Origin: Foliimonas ilicis
GTDB lineage: Bacteria > Pseudomonadota > Alphaproteobacteria > Rhizobiales > Rhizobiaceae
DNA: 64,000 nucleotides
Direction: 5' to 3'
Assembly: GCF_039939195.1 (NCBI RefSeq)
Contig: NZ_JBDUUH010000006.1
Span: 186,001 to 250,000, forward strand
Positions 43,033 through 52,342 of the stretch are shown in pieces (the stretch's first letter is position 1; the number at the start of each line of letters is the position of its first letter). Made by a program: the position numbers and the translations under genes. The notes below the pieces were generated by a model. The model searched no databases. It was not told where the DNA came from and saw only the letters and a program-made list of their open reading frames with translations.

Positions 43033-43836
43033 ATGCTTGCAACCATGAACCACACCAGCACAAAACTCGCCGTTCGCGGGCTGTCAAAGATATTCCCACG
43101 CAAATCTGGCCCCCTCACGGTGCTTGACGACATCAACATCGATATCCAGTCAGGTGAGTTCTATGTGATCGTTGGAGCGTCTGGGTGCGGGAAGACCACC
43201 TTACTGCGTACGATCCAAGGCCTTGAAAAGCCCTCAACGGGATCGATAGAAATGGACGGTCGTCCCTTAATTGGACCAGGTCACGAACGTGGCTTCGTGT
43301 TCCAGAATGATAGCCTGTTCCCTTGGCGCACGACCCTCGAGAATGTCACTTTCGGGCTTGAAGTTAAGAACGTCCCCAAGAAAGAGGCCGTCGAACGCGC
43401 AAGCCAAGTAATTAGGATGGTCGGGCTGGCAGGCTTTGAGGATTCATACCCTTACGAGCTGTCTGGAGGGATGCGCCAGCGCGTAAACCTCGCGAGAGCA
43501 TTTGCTATCGATCCGGACATCTTGTTGATGGATGAGCCATTTGCAGCATTGGACGCCCTTACACGTGAGCGCATGCAACAGGAACTGATGAGGATTGTCG
43601 CCGAAGCAGGCAAGACGGTCATCTTCATCACGCACCAAATCGACGAAGCGGTGCTCCTCGCAGACAGAGTAGCAGTTTTGGGAGCCAGACCTGGGCACGT
43701 CAAAGACATCATCCCTATCGAGTTTCCACGCCCTCGTGCTCTCGATATCAAGCGCAGTCAGCCATTTCAGGAAAAAGTCGAACAGATCTGGGAAATGGTG
43801 ACGGAGGGTAAATCACAGGAGAGCCAAGCTCACTGA
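43033..43836 (+). CDS. ABC ATPase of the SsuB/TauB type
   Basis: 267 residues from ATG 43033, with GGAGG seven bases upstream; ATG 43045 is the alternative. Walker A GASGCGKTT, signature LSGGMRQR, Walker B ILLMDEPFAALD and the switch His in FITHQIDEA. Starts 1 nt after the permease stop. Confidence 0.95.
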   Translation: MLATMNHTSTKLAVRGLSKIFPRKSGPLTVLDDINIDIQSGEFYVIVGASGCGKTTLLRTIQGLEKPSTGSIEMDGRPLIGPGHERGFVFQNDSLFPWRTTLENVTFGLEVKNVPKKEAVERASQVIRMVGLAGFEDSYPYELSGGMRQRVNLARAFAIDPDILLMDEPFAALDALTRERMQQELMRIVAEAGKTVIFITHQIDEAVLLADRVAVLGARPGHVKDIIPIEFPRPRALDIKRSQPFQEKVEQIWEMVTEGKSQESQAH

Positions 43837-43863
43837 AAAGAGAAAAAGAAATGGGAGGAAATC

Positions 43864-44844
43864 ATGAAACTCAACAGAAGAAGGTTCGTGGCCGGTGCAT
43901 CAGCGGTAGCTGGAACACTATACATGCCATCGATCGTAAGGGCGCAAACTGACAAAGTCGCGATCGGAAATGTGGTTGGCAATTCAATCTACTGGGATTT
44001 GATCATCGCCGATCGCAAAGGGCTGTTCACCAAAAATGGACTCGAAGCGACCTTTACAAACCTGCAGTCGTCACCGCAGGGAATCCAAATGGTCATCAGC
44101 AGAAGCCTCGATTTTGTGGCGGTTCAGCCAGAACCGATGGTCGCTGCATTCGAACAGGGTGGTACTGGAATCGGGGCTCTGTGCGCGCCTATGAACAAAG
44201 CTGACTGGACCCTTAATGTGCAGCCTGACATCGAGAAATTGGAAGACTTGAGGGGCAAAGTAATAGGGGTCTCGGCACTGCAGAACAGCGAGTGTTGGCA
44301 GACCGAGGAGATGCTGGCGCAAGTGGGTATCGGGCCAGATGAATTTGATTTTCTGGTAGTTGGAACGTCACCGTCGAAGATCATAGCACTGCAGCAAAAA
44401 AGCATCTCCGCGGCAGTCCTGTTTCAGCCGTCAGGGGAACTGGCGGTGAACGAAGGACACCCCGCTTTGATACGCTATTCTGGCCTCAGAGAATATCCTT
44501 CAATCTTGTACACAGTCGATCGACAATGGGCCGCGACTGGAGCGGGAGCGAAAACCTCCGCTGCCTTAAAAGCTGCACACGAATGGCTCTATGACCAATC
44601 AAACCGGGAAGAGGCCGTCACACTTCTGGCCGAGGTCACAAATCGTAATCCAGAGCTGCTCGACCGCATTTACGAGTCATATTTTGTCACCGATCCGATC
44701 TACTCGAAAACCGCTGCAGTGTCCTTGGAGGGTATGACGGCCGCGTTGACGGACATGATCGAAAAGGGTGGTTTCATGAAGAGCAACACACCCGACCCAG
44801 ATAAATATCTGATCCCGGAAAGCGATGGCGGCTTACGCGCATGA
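43864..44844 (+). CDS. Periplasmic binding protein of the NMT1/SsuA type
   Basis: 326 residues with a strong GGGAGG site before ATG 43864. Twin-arginine-like signal (NRRRFVAGASAVAGTLYMPS) ending RAQ. The two-lobe NMT1/THI5-like fold shows as YWDLIIADRKGLFTKNGLEA near the start and FVAVQPEPMVAAFEQGGTGI. Ligands in this family are small anionic or heterocyclic compounds (sulfonates, pyrimidines, phthalate). The cluster argues for a cyclic amide or aromatic acid (inference). Confidence 0.93.
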   Translation: MKLNRRRFVAGASAVAGTLYMPSIVRAQTDKVAIGNVVGNSIYWDLIIADRKGLFTKNGLEATFTNLQSSPQGIQMVISRSLDFVAVQPEPMVAAFEQGGTGIGALCAPMNKADWTLNVQPDIEKLEDLRGKVIGVSALQNSECWQTEEMLAQVGIGPDEFDFLVVGTSPSKIIALQQKSISAAVLFQPSGELAVNEGHPALIRYSGLREYPSILYTVDRQWAATGAGAKTSAALKAAHEWLYDQSNREEAVTLLAEVTNRNPELLDRIYESYFVTDPIYSKTAAVSLEGMTAALTDMIEKGGFMKSNTPDPDKYLIPESDGGLRA

Positions 44845-44906
44845 ATCCTCCTGACGACATTGCCAAGGCAATGAAGACAGGGCGGTAAACGAGGAGACTT
44901 CACAAA

Positions 44907-45689
44907 ATGGACTTGGGTATCAAAGGAAAGCGCGCCATCGTGTGCGCCTCATCGAGAGGGCTTGGGAAAGCCTGCGCGAAGGCACTGTCTGAAGCAGGGT
45001 GTTCCGTGTTTATCAACGGGCTAGACGGCGACAGACTAGAAGCAACGGCGACCGAGATTTTGAATGCAACCGGTAACGTTGTGGTTCCCGTTCGAGCGGA
45101 TATCAACACCGACGAGGGAAGACGTGCGTTACTTGAGGCGTGTCCAGACCCCGACATCCTCGTGAACAATAATGCGGGGCCCACGCCCAAGCACTACAGC
45201 ATGATTACGCCGCAGATGTGGGAACAGGCGCTCAACGCCAATATGTTGGCTGCAGTCTATCTTATCCAAGCTGTTCTTCCAGCTATGCGGGAGCGAAAGT
45301 TCGGCAGGATCGTCAACATCACTTCCGCAATGGTGAAATCACCGCATATCAGCGACATGGGCCTCAGTGTGGCCGCACGCACAGGATTGACAGCTTTTTG
45401 CAAGGCGACGTCGCGCGAGGTAATTATCGATAACGTCACCATCAATAACCTGCTTCCGGAGCGCTTCGATACGGGGAGGCAGGTATTCATGGCAGAAAAA
45501 GTCTCGAAAGAAGACGGCATCACTTATGAGGAGGCTCGGCGGAAAATCGTAAAAACCATCGCGGCCGATAGGTTTGGTCGACCAGAAGAGTTTGGGAACA
45601 CGTGCGCATTTGTTTGCAGTGCGCATGCCGGGTTTATGTCTGGCCAAAGCATTCAGTTGGATGGCGGCTCTTTCCACGGCCTTTTATAA
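44907..45689 (+). CDS. SDR-family protein lacking the usual catalytic Tyr/Lys
   Basis: 260 residues. Rossmann start KGKRAIVCASSRGLGKACAK with the Gly-rich loop, ADI in the adenine pocket, NNNAGPTP, and Ser in VNITSAMVKS. Where YxxxK is expected the sequence reads LSVAARTGL, so both Tyr and Lys are replaced (Ser and Arg by alignment). This occurs in a BKR-like SDR branch annotated as oxoacyl reductases. Either a different proton relay or a non-redox role. Between the ABC and GST genes. Confidence 0.9.
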   Translation: MDLGIKGKRAIVCASSRGLGKACAKALSEAGCSVFINGLDGDRLEATATEILNATGNVVVPVRADINTDEGRRALLEACPDPDILVNNNAGPTPKHYSMITPQMWEQALNANMLAAVYLIQAVLPAMRERKFGRIVNITSAMVKSPHISDMGLSVAARTGLTAFCKATSREVIIDNVTINNLLPERFDTGRQVFMAEKVSKEDGITYEEARRKIVKTIAADRFGRPEEFGNTCAFVCSAHAGFMSGQSIQLDGGSFHGLL

Positions 45690-45706
45690 ACACAAGGTAA
45701 TCAAAA

Positions 45707-46492
45707 ATGTTGAAACTTTATCACGCTGCACATTCGACGTGCAGCCAGAAAGTGCGTCTTGTGTTGGCAGAGAAAGGACTCGATTGGGAGGACCATCTCA
45801 TCAATTTAGCCACCAACGAGCATTTGAGGCCTGAGTACTTGGAGATAAATCCAAATGGCGTAGTGCCGACGCTGGTGCACGACGGCACAGTGGTAACTGA
45901 CTCGAGCGTAATTTGCGAATATCTCGACGAAGTCTCTCCCGATCCGGCCATGTCTCCTCCTACCGCCGCTGGGCGGGCGCACATGAGAGCGATTATGAGG
46001 TTCCTCGAAGAAGTACCAACGCCCGCGGTCAGACCGCCATCGTTCAACATGGCGTTTTTGCCACGGTTTGATGGCTTGGACGACGATAGCTTCCAAAAGC
46101 AACAGTCCGATATTCGGCCGATCAGAAAGCACTTCTACCGCGAAATGGGAAAGGGAGGCTTCGATGAAGGTGCCATTCGAGCGGCGTTAGACAGGTTCGA
46201 CACAAGTCTTTCGAGAATGGAACGACACCTTGGCTCGACAGACGGTTGGCTTGCGGGAGCAGCCTACACCATAGCAGATGCAGTCGCACTCCCGCTTGTG
46301 GACAGGATGTACGACTTGAAACTGGCAGGATGGGAAGGCTTTTATCCACTCGTTTCAGGTTGGTATGAAAGAGCCACGGCCCGCCCATCGTTCCCGCAGG
46401 CCTTTCCCACCGGCTCACGTCTCTCAGAGTTTCTTGAAATAAGGCCGCTGCAAGTCGAGCCCGAATGGGGGAAAAACGCCCAATCTTCGTGA
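45707..46492 (+). CDS. Glutathione S-transferase-like protein
   Basis: 261 residues. Thioredoxin-like N-terminal domain (MLKLYHAAHSTCSQKVRLVL, with Ser/Cys candidates for activating glutathione) and cis-Pro NPNGVVPTLVHDG, then an all-helical C-terminal domain (AGAAYTIADAVALPLVDRMY). Neighbouring a FAH-type hydrolase it recalls the maleylacetoacetate/maleylpyruvate isomerase step in aromatic catabolism. Starts 17 nt after the SDR stop. Confidence 0.92.
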   Translation: MLKLYHAAHSTCSQKVRLVLAEKGLDWEDHLINLATNEHLRPEYLEINPNGVVPTLVHDGTVVTDSSVICEYLDEVSPDPAMSPPTAAGRAHMRAIMRFLEEVPTPAVRPPSFNMAFLPRFDGLDDDSFQKQQSDIRPIRKHFYREMGKGGFDEGAIRAALDRFDTSLSRMERHLGSTDGWLAGAAYTIADAVALPLVDRMYDLKLAGWEGFYPLVSGWYERATARPSFPQAFPTGSRLSEFLEIRPLQVEPEWGKNAQSS

Positions 46493-46536
46493 CTACGTAA
46501 GTTTTACTTTCAACCTTCAAGGAAAGGAACATTCGA

Positions 46537-47382
46537 ATGAAACTTGTACGGTATGGTAATCCCGGATTTGAACGACGCGGAGTTATCGATGCAAATGGCT
46601 CTCTAAGAGATGTGCATGATATCACCAACGACGATCCTGGCGTGTTCCTCGATCAGGACAGTGTCGAAACTCTCCGCCGTCTCGACTTGTCTATATTGCC
46701 AAAAGTCGACGAAGGGATACGTCTCGGCTCTTGCGTGGCAGTTCCCACAAACTTCATTGCCGTCGGCCTGAACTATGCTGATCACGCCGCTGAGTCTGGG
46801 ATGCCGATCCCCGTTGAGCCAATTCTGTTTTCTAAAGCACCCAACTGCATTGTTGGACCGAACGATGATGTCGTTATTCCACGGGGTTCGCTGAAAACGG
46901 ATTGGGAAATTGAACTAGCATTCGTCATCGGCAAACGTGCATTTAACGTCGCCGAAAACGAGGCGATGTCGCACGTCGCAGGCTTTTGCATATGTAATGA
47001 CGTCTCAGAACGCAGTTGGCAGATAGAGGGGACCGGTCAGTGGTTGAAAGGCAAAAGCGCGCCGACGTTTGGGCCGCTCGGTCCGTGGCTTGTCACGCCT
47101 GACGAAGTTAAAAACGTTGACAATCTCCAAATGGAACTCAGGGTCGATGGAAAGGTGATGCAGACAGGATCAACGGCAACGATGATTTTTAAAGTCCCGT
47201 ACCTCTTGTCATACATTAGCAAATTCATGGAACTGTTGCCTGGCGACGTGGTAACAACTGGCACACCGCCTGGCGTGGGTATGGGAAAGAAACCGCCGAT
47301 CTACCTGGAAGCTGGTCAGCTGATGGATCTTTCCATCGAAAATCTTGGCGTTCAGCGCCAAGCGGTTAAAGCCCAAGGCTAA
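46537..47382 (+). CDS. Fumarylacetoacetate hydrolase-family protein
   Basis: 281 residues. FAH fold with metal-site landmarks: NYADHAAESGMPIPVEPILF, DWEIELAFVIGKRA, VAGFCICNDVSERSWQ, KGKSAPTFGPLGPWLVTPDE and the final TGTPPGVGMGKKP. Enzymes of the family cleave acylpyruvates or fumarylpyruvate, or hydrate oxopentenoates. Together with the GST it suggests the end of a ring-cleavage-like pathway, though no dioxygenase is in the cluster. Confidence 0.95.
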   Translation: MKLVRYGNPGFERRGVIDANGSLRDVHDITNDDPGVFLDQDSVETLRRLDLSILPKVDEGIRLGSCVAVPTNFIAVGLNYADHAAESGMPIPVEPILFSKAPNCIVGPNDDVVIPRGSLKTDWEIELAFVIGKRAFNVAENEAMSHVAGFCICNDVSERSWQIEGTGQWLKGKSAPTFGPLGPWLVTPDEVKNVDNLQMELRVDGKVMQTGSTATMIFKVPYLLSYISKFMELLPGDVVTTGTPPGVGMGKKPPIYLEAGQLMDLSIENLGVQRQAVKAQG

Positions 47383-47444
47383 GCAACGATCACACAGAGA
47401 CAACAGGGAGGAATTCTTATCGTCCTTCCTGACGCCGGAATGAC

Positions 47445-47869
47445 TGTTATTTGCTCTTCACCGGACAGCCCCTCCGAAACCTATCGCCGCTCAGGCCAGC
47501 ATCACCGACGCTCATGCCCGTCACCCGCATTCCGGCCTGTGGGGCAATGGAACGACCGCATCGTCCGACGGACAGTTCTTACGCGCGAGCGACCGCGCGG
47601 CAAAACGCAGCGATGCCAATCTGCATTACGGCAGCAAACCGGGGCCGAAGTTTTACAGCCACCTGTCGGATCAGTACGGTTATTTCAGTATTTTGCCCAT
47701 CAGTCCCACTGAAAGCCAAGCGGCCTATGTGCTCGATGGCCTCTTCGAACAGGATACGATCCTCGACATCCAGGAGCACTTTACGGACACCGGTGGCGCA
47801 AGCGATCATGTGTTTGGCCTCTTCGCCTTGAGGCCACCGGATAGCGGCGCGGCTGGTCAAGACGGCTGA
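47445..47869 (+). pseudogene. Internal fragment of a Tn3-family transposase
   Basis: A frame without its own start reads ITDAHARHPHSGLWGNGTTA, SSDGQFLRASDRA, KPGPKFYSHLSDQYGYFSIL, AAYVLDGLFEQDTILDIQEH and FTDTGGASDHVFGLFALRP, closely following the catalytic region of Tn3-type transposases (WGDGTTASADGQ; TDTGG..DHVF). Both ends are missing; homology stops near 47850, where a gene on the other strand is truncated. Confidence 0.85.
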
Positions 47870-48215
47870 CAGTTTCGGACAGGGCGCTCAGCTCGTTTTT
47901 CACCGCTTCGCATTGCCGGAGGATATGGGCGCGGAAGGCCTCGTTGGCCGAGGATATGAAATCGGCCGCATCATTTGTGGTGACGCCAGCAAGGCTCGCG
48001 ACCCATCCACCTGCAAGGGGCACCGCTATCGTGGTGAAGCCTAATGTGCTGGTGAGATGGGCGGGGCCTGCCCATGCGGAGAAAGGCGCCTGGTCGTGGC
48101 CGCCCAGAAAGTTAATCCCTGACGCGGTCTGCTCCGCAGCCCATGACGCATGGCCCAGGGAGCGGAGAAATGCTCCCCGCAAAGCGCGTCTTTTGAGAAG
48201 CTGCGGCGCTCCCAT
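47850..48215 (-). pseudogene. N-terminal part of an unrecognised protein, perhaps helicase-related, cut by the Tn3 fragment
   Basis: The frame starts at ATG 48215, directly after hipA, and is protein-like for about 122 residues (INFLGGHDQAPFSAWAGPAH, TTNDAADFISSANEAFRAHI, ETVSRLDQPRRYPVASR). The final residues match the Tn3 fragment's opposite strand, so the rest is lost. The pattern of a long helix ending in PRRYPVAS faintly recalls the N-terminal domain of UvrD/helicase IV-like proteins; that is a guess. Third gene of the hipBA operon. Confidence 0.4.
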
Positions 48216-48216
48216 T

Positions 48217-49542
48217 TCAGGCGTCTCCGCTGGCGATCAGCGCCTTCCGGGCGGCACCAAACGCATCCTGCAGCGACTTATGGCCATCGAGTCCCTCTAT
48301 GGCGTAGCTATTGAGAAACTGACGTCCGGCGAAAAACTGGCGGTCGACAGGGGTCAGTTCGGCTTTCTCACAGACCGCCTGCCACTGTCCGGCGATGGTC
48401 GTGATCTGCTCTTCGATCAGCGCGGCGGCTTCCGCCTCTTTCAGGTGGTAGTCCGGCGCGGCCGCAAGGCAGGTCGCCAGCGTGCTGGCGCGGCCCTCGC
48501 CCTTGATCAGCATGGCCTGTGTGGCTTCGGTGCCCGTGCGGTTTTGCGGGCAGATGTCATAGGCGGGCGTCAGTGTCATCATTTTCCCGTCCCAGAATGC
48601 TGCATGGTTGCGGGCATGGTCGTCGGTGTTGCCACACAGCACGTTAAAGCAAATCCGCCCGTAGAGCTCCTTGAGCGTATCCTTGGGAGCCGTGAAGCGA
48701 TGGCGGATCAGCTCCGCCAAATCCTCATAAGAAGCATAGCGGGCCATCATCTCATCAAGCCCAAGTATGGTCAGCGCCGAGACCATCGCCTGCCGCGTCC
48801 AGCCGTCCTTGGTGTTCTTGCGATCGAAGCGCTCTATCAGCAGCACGTCCTTGTGCGCGGCGCGGGTTATCGACACAGATGCTACGTCAAGCCCGCTGGC
48901 GCTTGCCAGTTTCATTGCGATGAATTCAGCCTTCACGACGCTGTAGGTATCGTTGCTCGCCGAGAATTTAGCGATGAACTTATTTGTGTCGTCGTTGATA
49001 AGCGCTTTGGGGCGCGCGCCGCCGATCGAGGTGCCGTGGTTGAGAGCATGGTCGAGCGCGGGCGTCAGAGGGACGCCTTTTTCAACGAGGGCGGCCGCTT
49101 CCATGAGTTCGTCGAGTGATGCTTGCGCGGCGCGGCGGGGGACATACTCTGTTGCCGATGCCTGAAAATCAAGAGCGCCCGTCCGGTCGGAGCCTGAGTG
49201 AAGCAGATAGGTAAGCTCGCTGATTTCCGGCACGCCGTCAGCGTCTGGCTTCTTTCGCGTCAGCCGGTTGATGATCACGCGGCGGCCCCAGGCATCGGGC
49301 GAGCCGTCGCGAATGCAGCTCGCCATCTGCAAGCCGTTGATGGGCACGATCGCGCCTTCCTGAAGGGGAAGTTCAGGCTCGTAGATAGGAATGGCGTTCT
49401 TTCGGCTGCGGTAGCTGGCGCCATAGGTAAAGAGCAGGCGTTCGCCATCGTGGTCGAGGCGGCCTGCGACCACCGGTTCTGTTGCCCCGGGTAGCCAAAT
49501 CCAGACAAAGGCTTCTGTGGCGTCGGCCTTAGAAGTCATCAT
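48217..49542 (-). CDS. hipA: HipA-family kinase toxin
   Basis: 441 residues. N-terminal HipA domain (GRLDHDGERLLFTYGASYRS) and kinase domain with the ATP-loop region TSIGGARPKALINDD, KAEFIAMKLASASGLDVASV, the catalytic-loop motif CGNTDDHARNHAAFW and metal site TPAYDICPQ. HipA phosphorylates glutamyl-tRNA synthetase in E. coli and induces growth arrest. The start overlaps the hipB gene by 14 nt. The kinase looks complete. Confidence 0.93.
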   Translation of the reverse strand: MMTSKADATEAFVWIWLPGATEPVVAGRLDHDGERLLFTYGASYRSRKNAIPIYEPELPLQEGAIVPINGLQMASCIRDGSPDAWGRRVIINRLTRKKPDADGVPEISELTYLLHSGSDRTGALDFQASATEYVPRRAAQASLDELMEAAALVEKGVPLTPALDHALNHGTSIGGARPKALINDDTNKFIAKFSASNDTYSVVKAEFIAMKLASASGLDVASVSITRAAHKDVLLIERFDRKNTKDGWTRQAMVSALTILGLDEMMARYASYEDLAELIRHRFTAPKDTLKELYGRICFNVLCGNTDDHARNHAAFWDGKMMTLTPAYDICPQNRTGTEATQAMLIKGEGRASTLATCLAAAPDYHLKEAEAAALIEEQITTIAGQWQAVCEKAELTPVDRQFFAGRQFLNSYAIEGLDGHKSLQDAFGAARKALIASGDA

Positions 49543-49924
49543 TGGTTTCCTTCACCGCGTGACGAACGCTCTTGGGCAGCAGAGTCAGTTTTTCGTCGAG
49601 GCGGGCATTCTGCACCTGCAGAGTGCGTTCGTCATAGTCGAAGAGACGCATGCCGACGAGTGAGGCGACCTCGAAGACAATGCCGATCTCGGGGCCTGGC
49701 GCGCCTTTTTCAATGCTGGACAGGGTCGTCCGGCTGATGCCGGCGCGGTCGGCCAGTTCCTGCGCCGTCAGGCCTCGCTCGGCCCGGCCGATGCGGATCA
49801 GCTTTCCGAGCATGGTGAGCGCTTGGCGCGTCACTCGTGAGTAGCTTCTCGTGCGGGGCAATTTTGTTACCTTTTGTTCATTCAGATGGACGTAAGATGC
49901 TTTCATGTCCATAATTTTATACAC
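49529..49924 (-). CDS. hipB: HipB-like XRE antitoxin
   Basis: 131 residues from 49924 (ATGs at 49912 and 49906 are alternatives). XRE helix-turn-helix in the middle (IGRAERGLTAQELADRAGIS, then RTTLSSIEKGAPG). It should bind HipA and repress the operon. The upstream region (49925-50045) is AT-rich and contains two TTTTGTTCATT direct repeats, one inside the start of the gene (about 49871) and one at about 49953, plus two CATAATTTTA copies, which may be operator half-sites. Confidence 0.9.
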   Translation of the reverse strand: MYKIMDMKASYVHLNEQKVTKLPRTRSYSRVTRQALTMLGKLIRIGRAERGLTAQELADRAGISRTTLSSIEKGAPGPEIGIVFEVASLVGMRLFDYDERTLQVQNARLDEKLTLLPKSVRHAVKETNDDF

Positions 49925-50048
49925 TTTGCGGTGATGCTAGCGGGAAGTCAAGTTTTGTTCATTTGTTTGGTCATATGAGTGCTTCGTGATCATAATTTTA
50001 AACGTTATATGGATTTCGCACTGCTCTTCTGTGGTTGCCGCCCGTTGC

Positions 50049-50378
50049 GCAAGTCGTTTCTGACCTTTTGAGGGTGTGATCGAATGCGGTCTTCTGTCAG
50101 GCTTTCTGCGGCGTTTCAGAAGCCGCTGGCCGGGGTGGTGATCAGCGGATCAGGTCCAAATCTTGTTCCCGAGCTCGGAGCTCCAAGAGCAGTACTGGTT
50201 TTCCTGATCCGGATCGTTCGATCTTGCGCCCATTCAGGTCATCGACTTCTCACATCTCTTTGCCGACGTTGACGTAGCTGCATTCATGCAGCCGCCGTCA
50301 GCGCCGGATTCCGATAATCCTCTTGCCGCGTCAGCATCGCCCAGATCATACGCACCATCTTGTTCGCCAGCGCGATCG
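50049..50378. repeat. IS110-type element end, copy 1 of a long repeat
   Basis: About 330 bp that recur at 56819-57152 in the same orientation with only scattered differences (for example the shared block GGATCAGGTCCAAATCTTGT). It covers the 3' end of an IS110-family transposase gene and its downstream end region. Copy 1 is still joined to more of the transposase (to about 50886). Confidence 0.85.
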
Positions 50379-50886
50379 CCACCAGCATTCGAGGCTTTCT
50401 TCCAAGCATACGTATCATCCAGGGATCAATGGATGTTTCCTTGCGGCTCGCTCAATTCACGCGAGCCATGGCGCCAATGATCAGCAGCCGACGAATGTCG
50501 ATCTGACCGGCCCTCGAGACCTTGCCCTGCCTTTCCTTGCCGCCGGACGAAAACTGTCGCGGCACGAGGCCGAGCCAAGCGGCAAAGTCGCGCCCCGATT
50601 TGAAGTTTTCCATCGCCGGCGCAAACGCCTCGACGGCCACAGCGGTCATCGGCCCTATACCCGGCATCGTCTGAAGACGCCGCGCCACATCGGTCTGCTT
50701 GGCCAGAGAGGCGAGCTTCTGGGTTTTGCTGCCAATTCTGACGGTCTTTTCACCGATTTGCGCCATGAGATCACGACCCTCTTCGCGTACGAGATCAGGC
50801 AGTTCATTAGCCGTGTCGTTCAGTATGGCTTCCAGCCCATTGACGTGTCCGATGCCCATCGCCCAGCTCTCTTCCGTTCCCGCCAT
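50285..50886 (-). pseudogene. IS110-family transposase, C-terminal half with an in-frame stop
   Basis: The minus-strand frame from about 50886 has the transposase-20 domain of IS110 enzymes: ARRLQTMPGIGPMTAVAVEA, FKSGRDFAAWLGLVPRQFSS and SRAGQIDIRRLLIIGAMAR. A TGA at 50452 interrupts it, and the frame continues as ASRKETSIDPWMIRMLGRKP and MVRMIWAMLTRQEDYRNPAL. The N-terminal catalytic half is missing, so it is dead. Confidence 0.85.
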
Positions 50887-51093
50887 GCGTGCCCGAATCC
50901 ATGCCGATGACCCTTATTGATTTCTGTTACAGAAATGGACGCATCCGGGCATGTCTGCCAAGGAGCCGGGTTGAAATCTTTCTGTGCACAAGTTCAGTGC
51001 AAAAGGAGTTACAAAAGAGTGCCTGATTGCGCCCGCATCTTGGGCACTGACGTGTTGCATATCCGGCCGAAGCGACACATCATTCCAGGCAGC

Positions 51094-52143
51094 ATGCCAG
51101 CCAACAAGTCCCAGCATTTCGTTCCGAGGTGCTACCTCCGAGCTTTCTGCGCCGACAGCACAGGCGCCGCCATCAACGTTTTCAACATGGCCCGGGAACG
51201 GTCCATTGAAGCAGCACCGGCGCGAGGACAGTGTGCCAAGCCCTATTTCTATGGATCGGACGGGGTCCTGGAAAATGCATTGCAGCAGCCCGAAGGTGCA
51301 TACGCGGCCAACATGCGGCGGGCCGTCGACGATCCGCGTGCCTTATCACGTGATGACCTGCGGACGCTGCATGCATTCATGCTGTTGCAGTCCTACAGGA
51401 GCGCAGCGTGGCTGAAAGGAGAAATCCGGATGGCGGAGGCGCAACGCGACCTTTTGGCGGCAGAGGCCACGCCCGAGCTGCTTGAAGGGCTCGTCATAAC
51501 CCACGAGATGGCCATCGAAATGGCTCTCTACGCTTTCAGAAACAGTATCGACACTACGTCACACCTTGAAACCTGTATCCTTCTCAACCGCACGCCGCTT
51601 TCCTTCATTACCTCTGATGATCCCGTGATCTACACGAATCGTTTCCACCTGCAAAAAGACGTGTTGGGAGGCGGTGGTCTTGCAAGCCCCGGCTGCATGC
51701 TGGTGATGCCGCTCACCCCGCACATGCTGCTGCTGTCGTTTGATCCGGCCATTTACAGCCCGGGCGGGCGTGCGGCGGAGCCGGTCGTCATCGATCGTGT
51801 GTCGGACGTCGTCGCCTATAACGAGCTGCAAGCCATCAAGGGTAACGCCAACCTTTATTTCAAGGATTGGAACGACAGGGTGCTCGTCGAAGCGGCCTAT
51901 CAGGCCGCCAAGCACCGCCGCCGGGACATGTGGTACGACGTTGAGACATTGCAGGAGACCGCGCCTGGTAGCGGTACATTTGTGGCGGTGACGGAGGGCT
52001 ACGTCCACGATCCCGATCGACGGGAACTGCTGCATACCGCACGTAATATACCCGCGCCCGCGGATTGGCCGACAACGCTTTCCTACACAGTCCGTGCCCG
52101 CCGCGCAAAGCGCGGCGTCGACCAGTCCGACCTGTGGGATTAA
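51094..52143 (+). CDS. DUF4238-domain protein
   Basis: 349 residues from ATG 51094, chosen because the family opens with MPANKSQHFVPRCYLRAF; the frame extends back to 50917 into IS110 debris. Later landmarks: HAFMLLQSYRSAAWLKGEIR, TPLSFITSDDPVIYTN, LVMPLTPHMLLLSFDP and VVAYNELQAIKGNANLYF. The family is widespread and uncharacterised; members are often found singly in accessory islands. No signal peptide. No partner gene is visible. Confidence 0.88.
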   Translation: MPANKSQHFVPRCYLRAFCADSTGAAINVFNMARERSIEAAPARGQCAKPYFYGSDGVLENALQQPEGAYAANMRRAVDDPRALSRDDLRTLHAFMLLQSYRSAAWLKGEIRMAEAQRDLLAAEATPELLEGLVITHEMAIEMALYAFRNSIDTTSHLETCILLNRTPLSFITSDDPVIYTNRFHLQKDVLGGGGLASPGCMLVMPLTPHMLLLSFDPAIYSPGGRAAEPVVIDRVSDVVAYNELQAIKGNANLYFKDWNDRVLVEAAYQAAKHRRRDMWYDVETLQETAPGSGTFVAVTEGYVHDPDRRELLHTARNIPAPADWPTTLSYTVRARRAKRGVDQSDLWD

Positions 52144-52342
52144 CCCCAATCGGCAGGTGAAATATCATCGTGGACAGCACGAACACGGCCGCACCCTTGG
52201 CGGCATAAAGCGCCAGCTTGAGCGCACAGGTCATGACCGGCGACAACAGGATGTCCCAGAAGACAATGAACACCACGACGGCACCCGTGAGAATGCTGAA
52301 CGCCGTCAGGGCCGGTGTGAAGTCGATGACCCATGCTGCCAT
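52140..52342 (-). CDS. Possible small membrane protein or its remnant
   Basis: From ATG 52342 the frame opens with hydrophobic stretches (FTPALTAFSILTGAVVVFIV and LSPVMTCALKLALYAAKGAA, then VFVLSTMIFHLPIG) that read as two or three membrane helices, but it stays open into the antisense of the DUF4238 gene. Real coding probably ends near 52140, possibly truncated. No family recognised. Confidence 0.35.

Noticed and set aside
47944..49119. 391-codon plus-strand frame opposite hipA
   Set aside because: HipA on the other strand has all kinase motifs, so this frame is a shadow.
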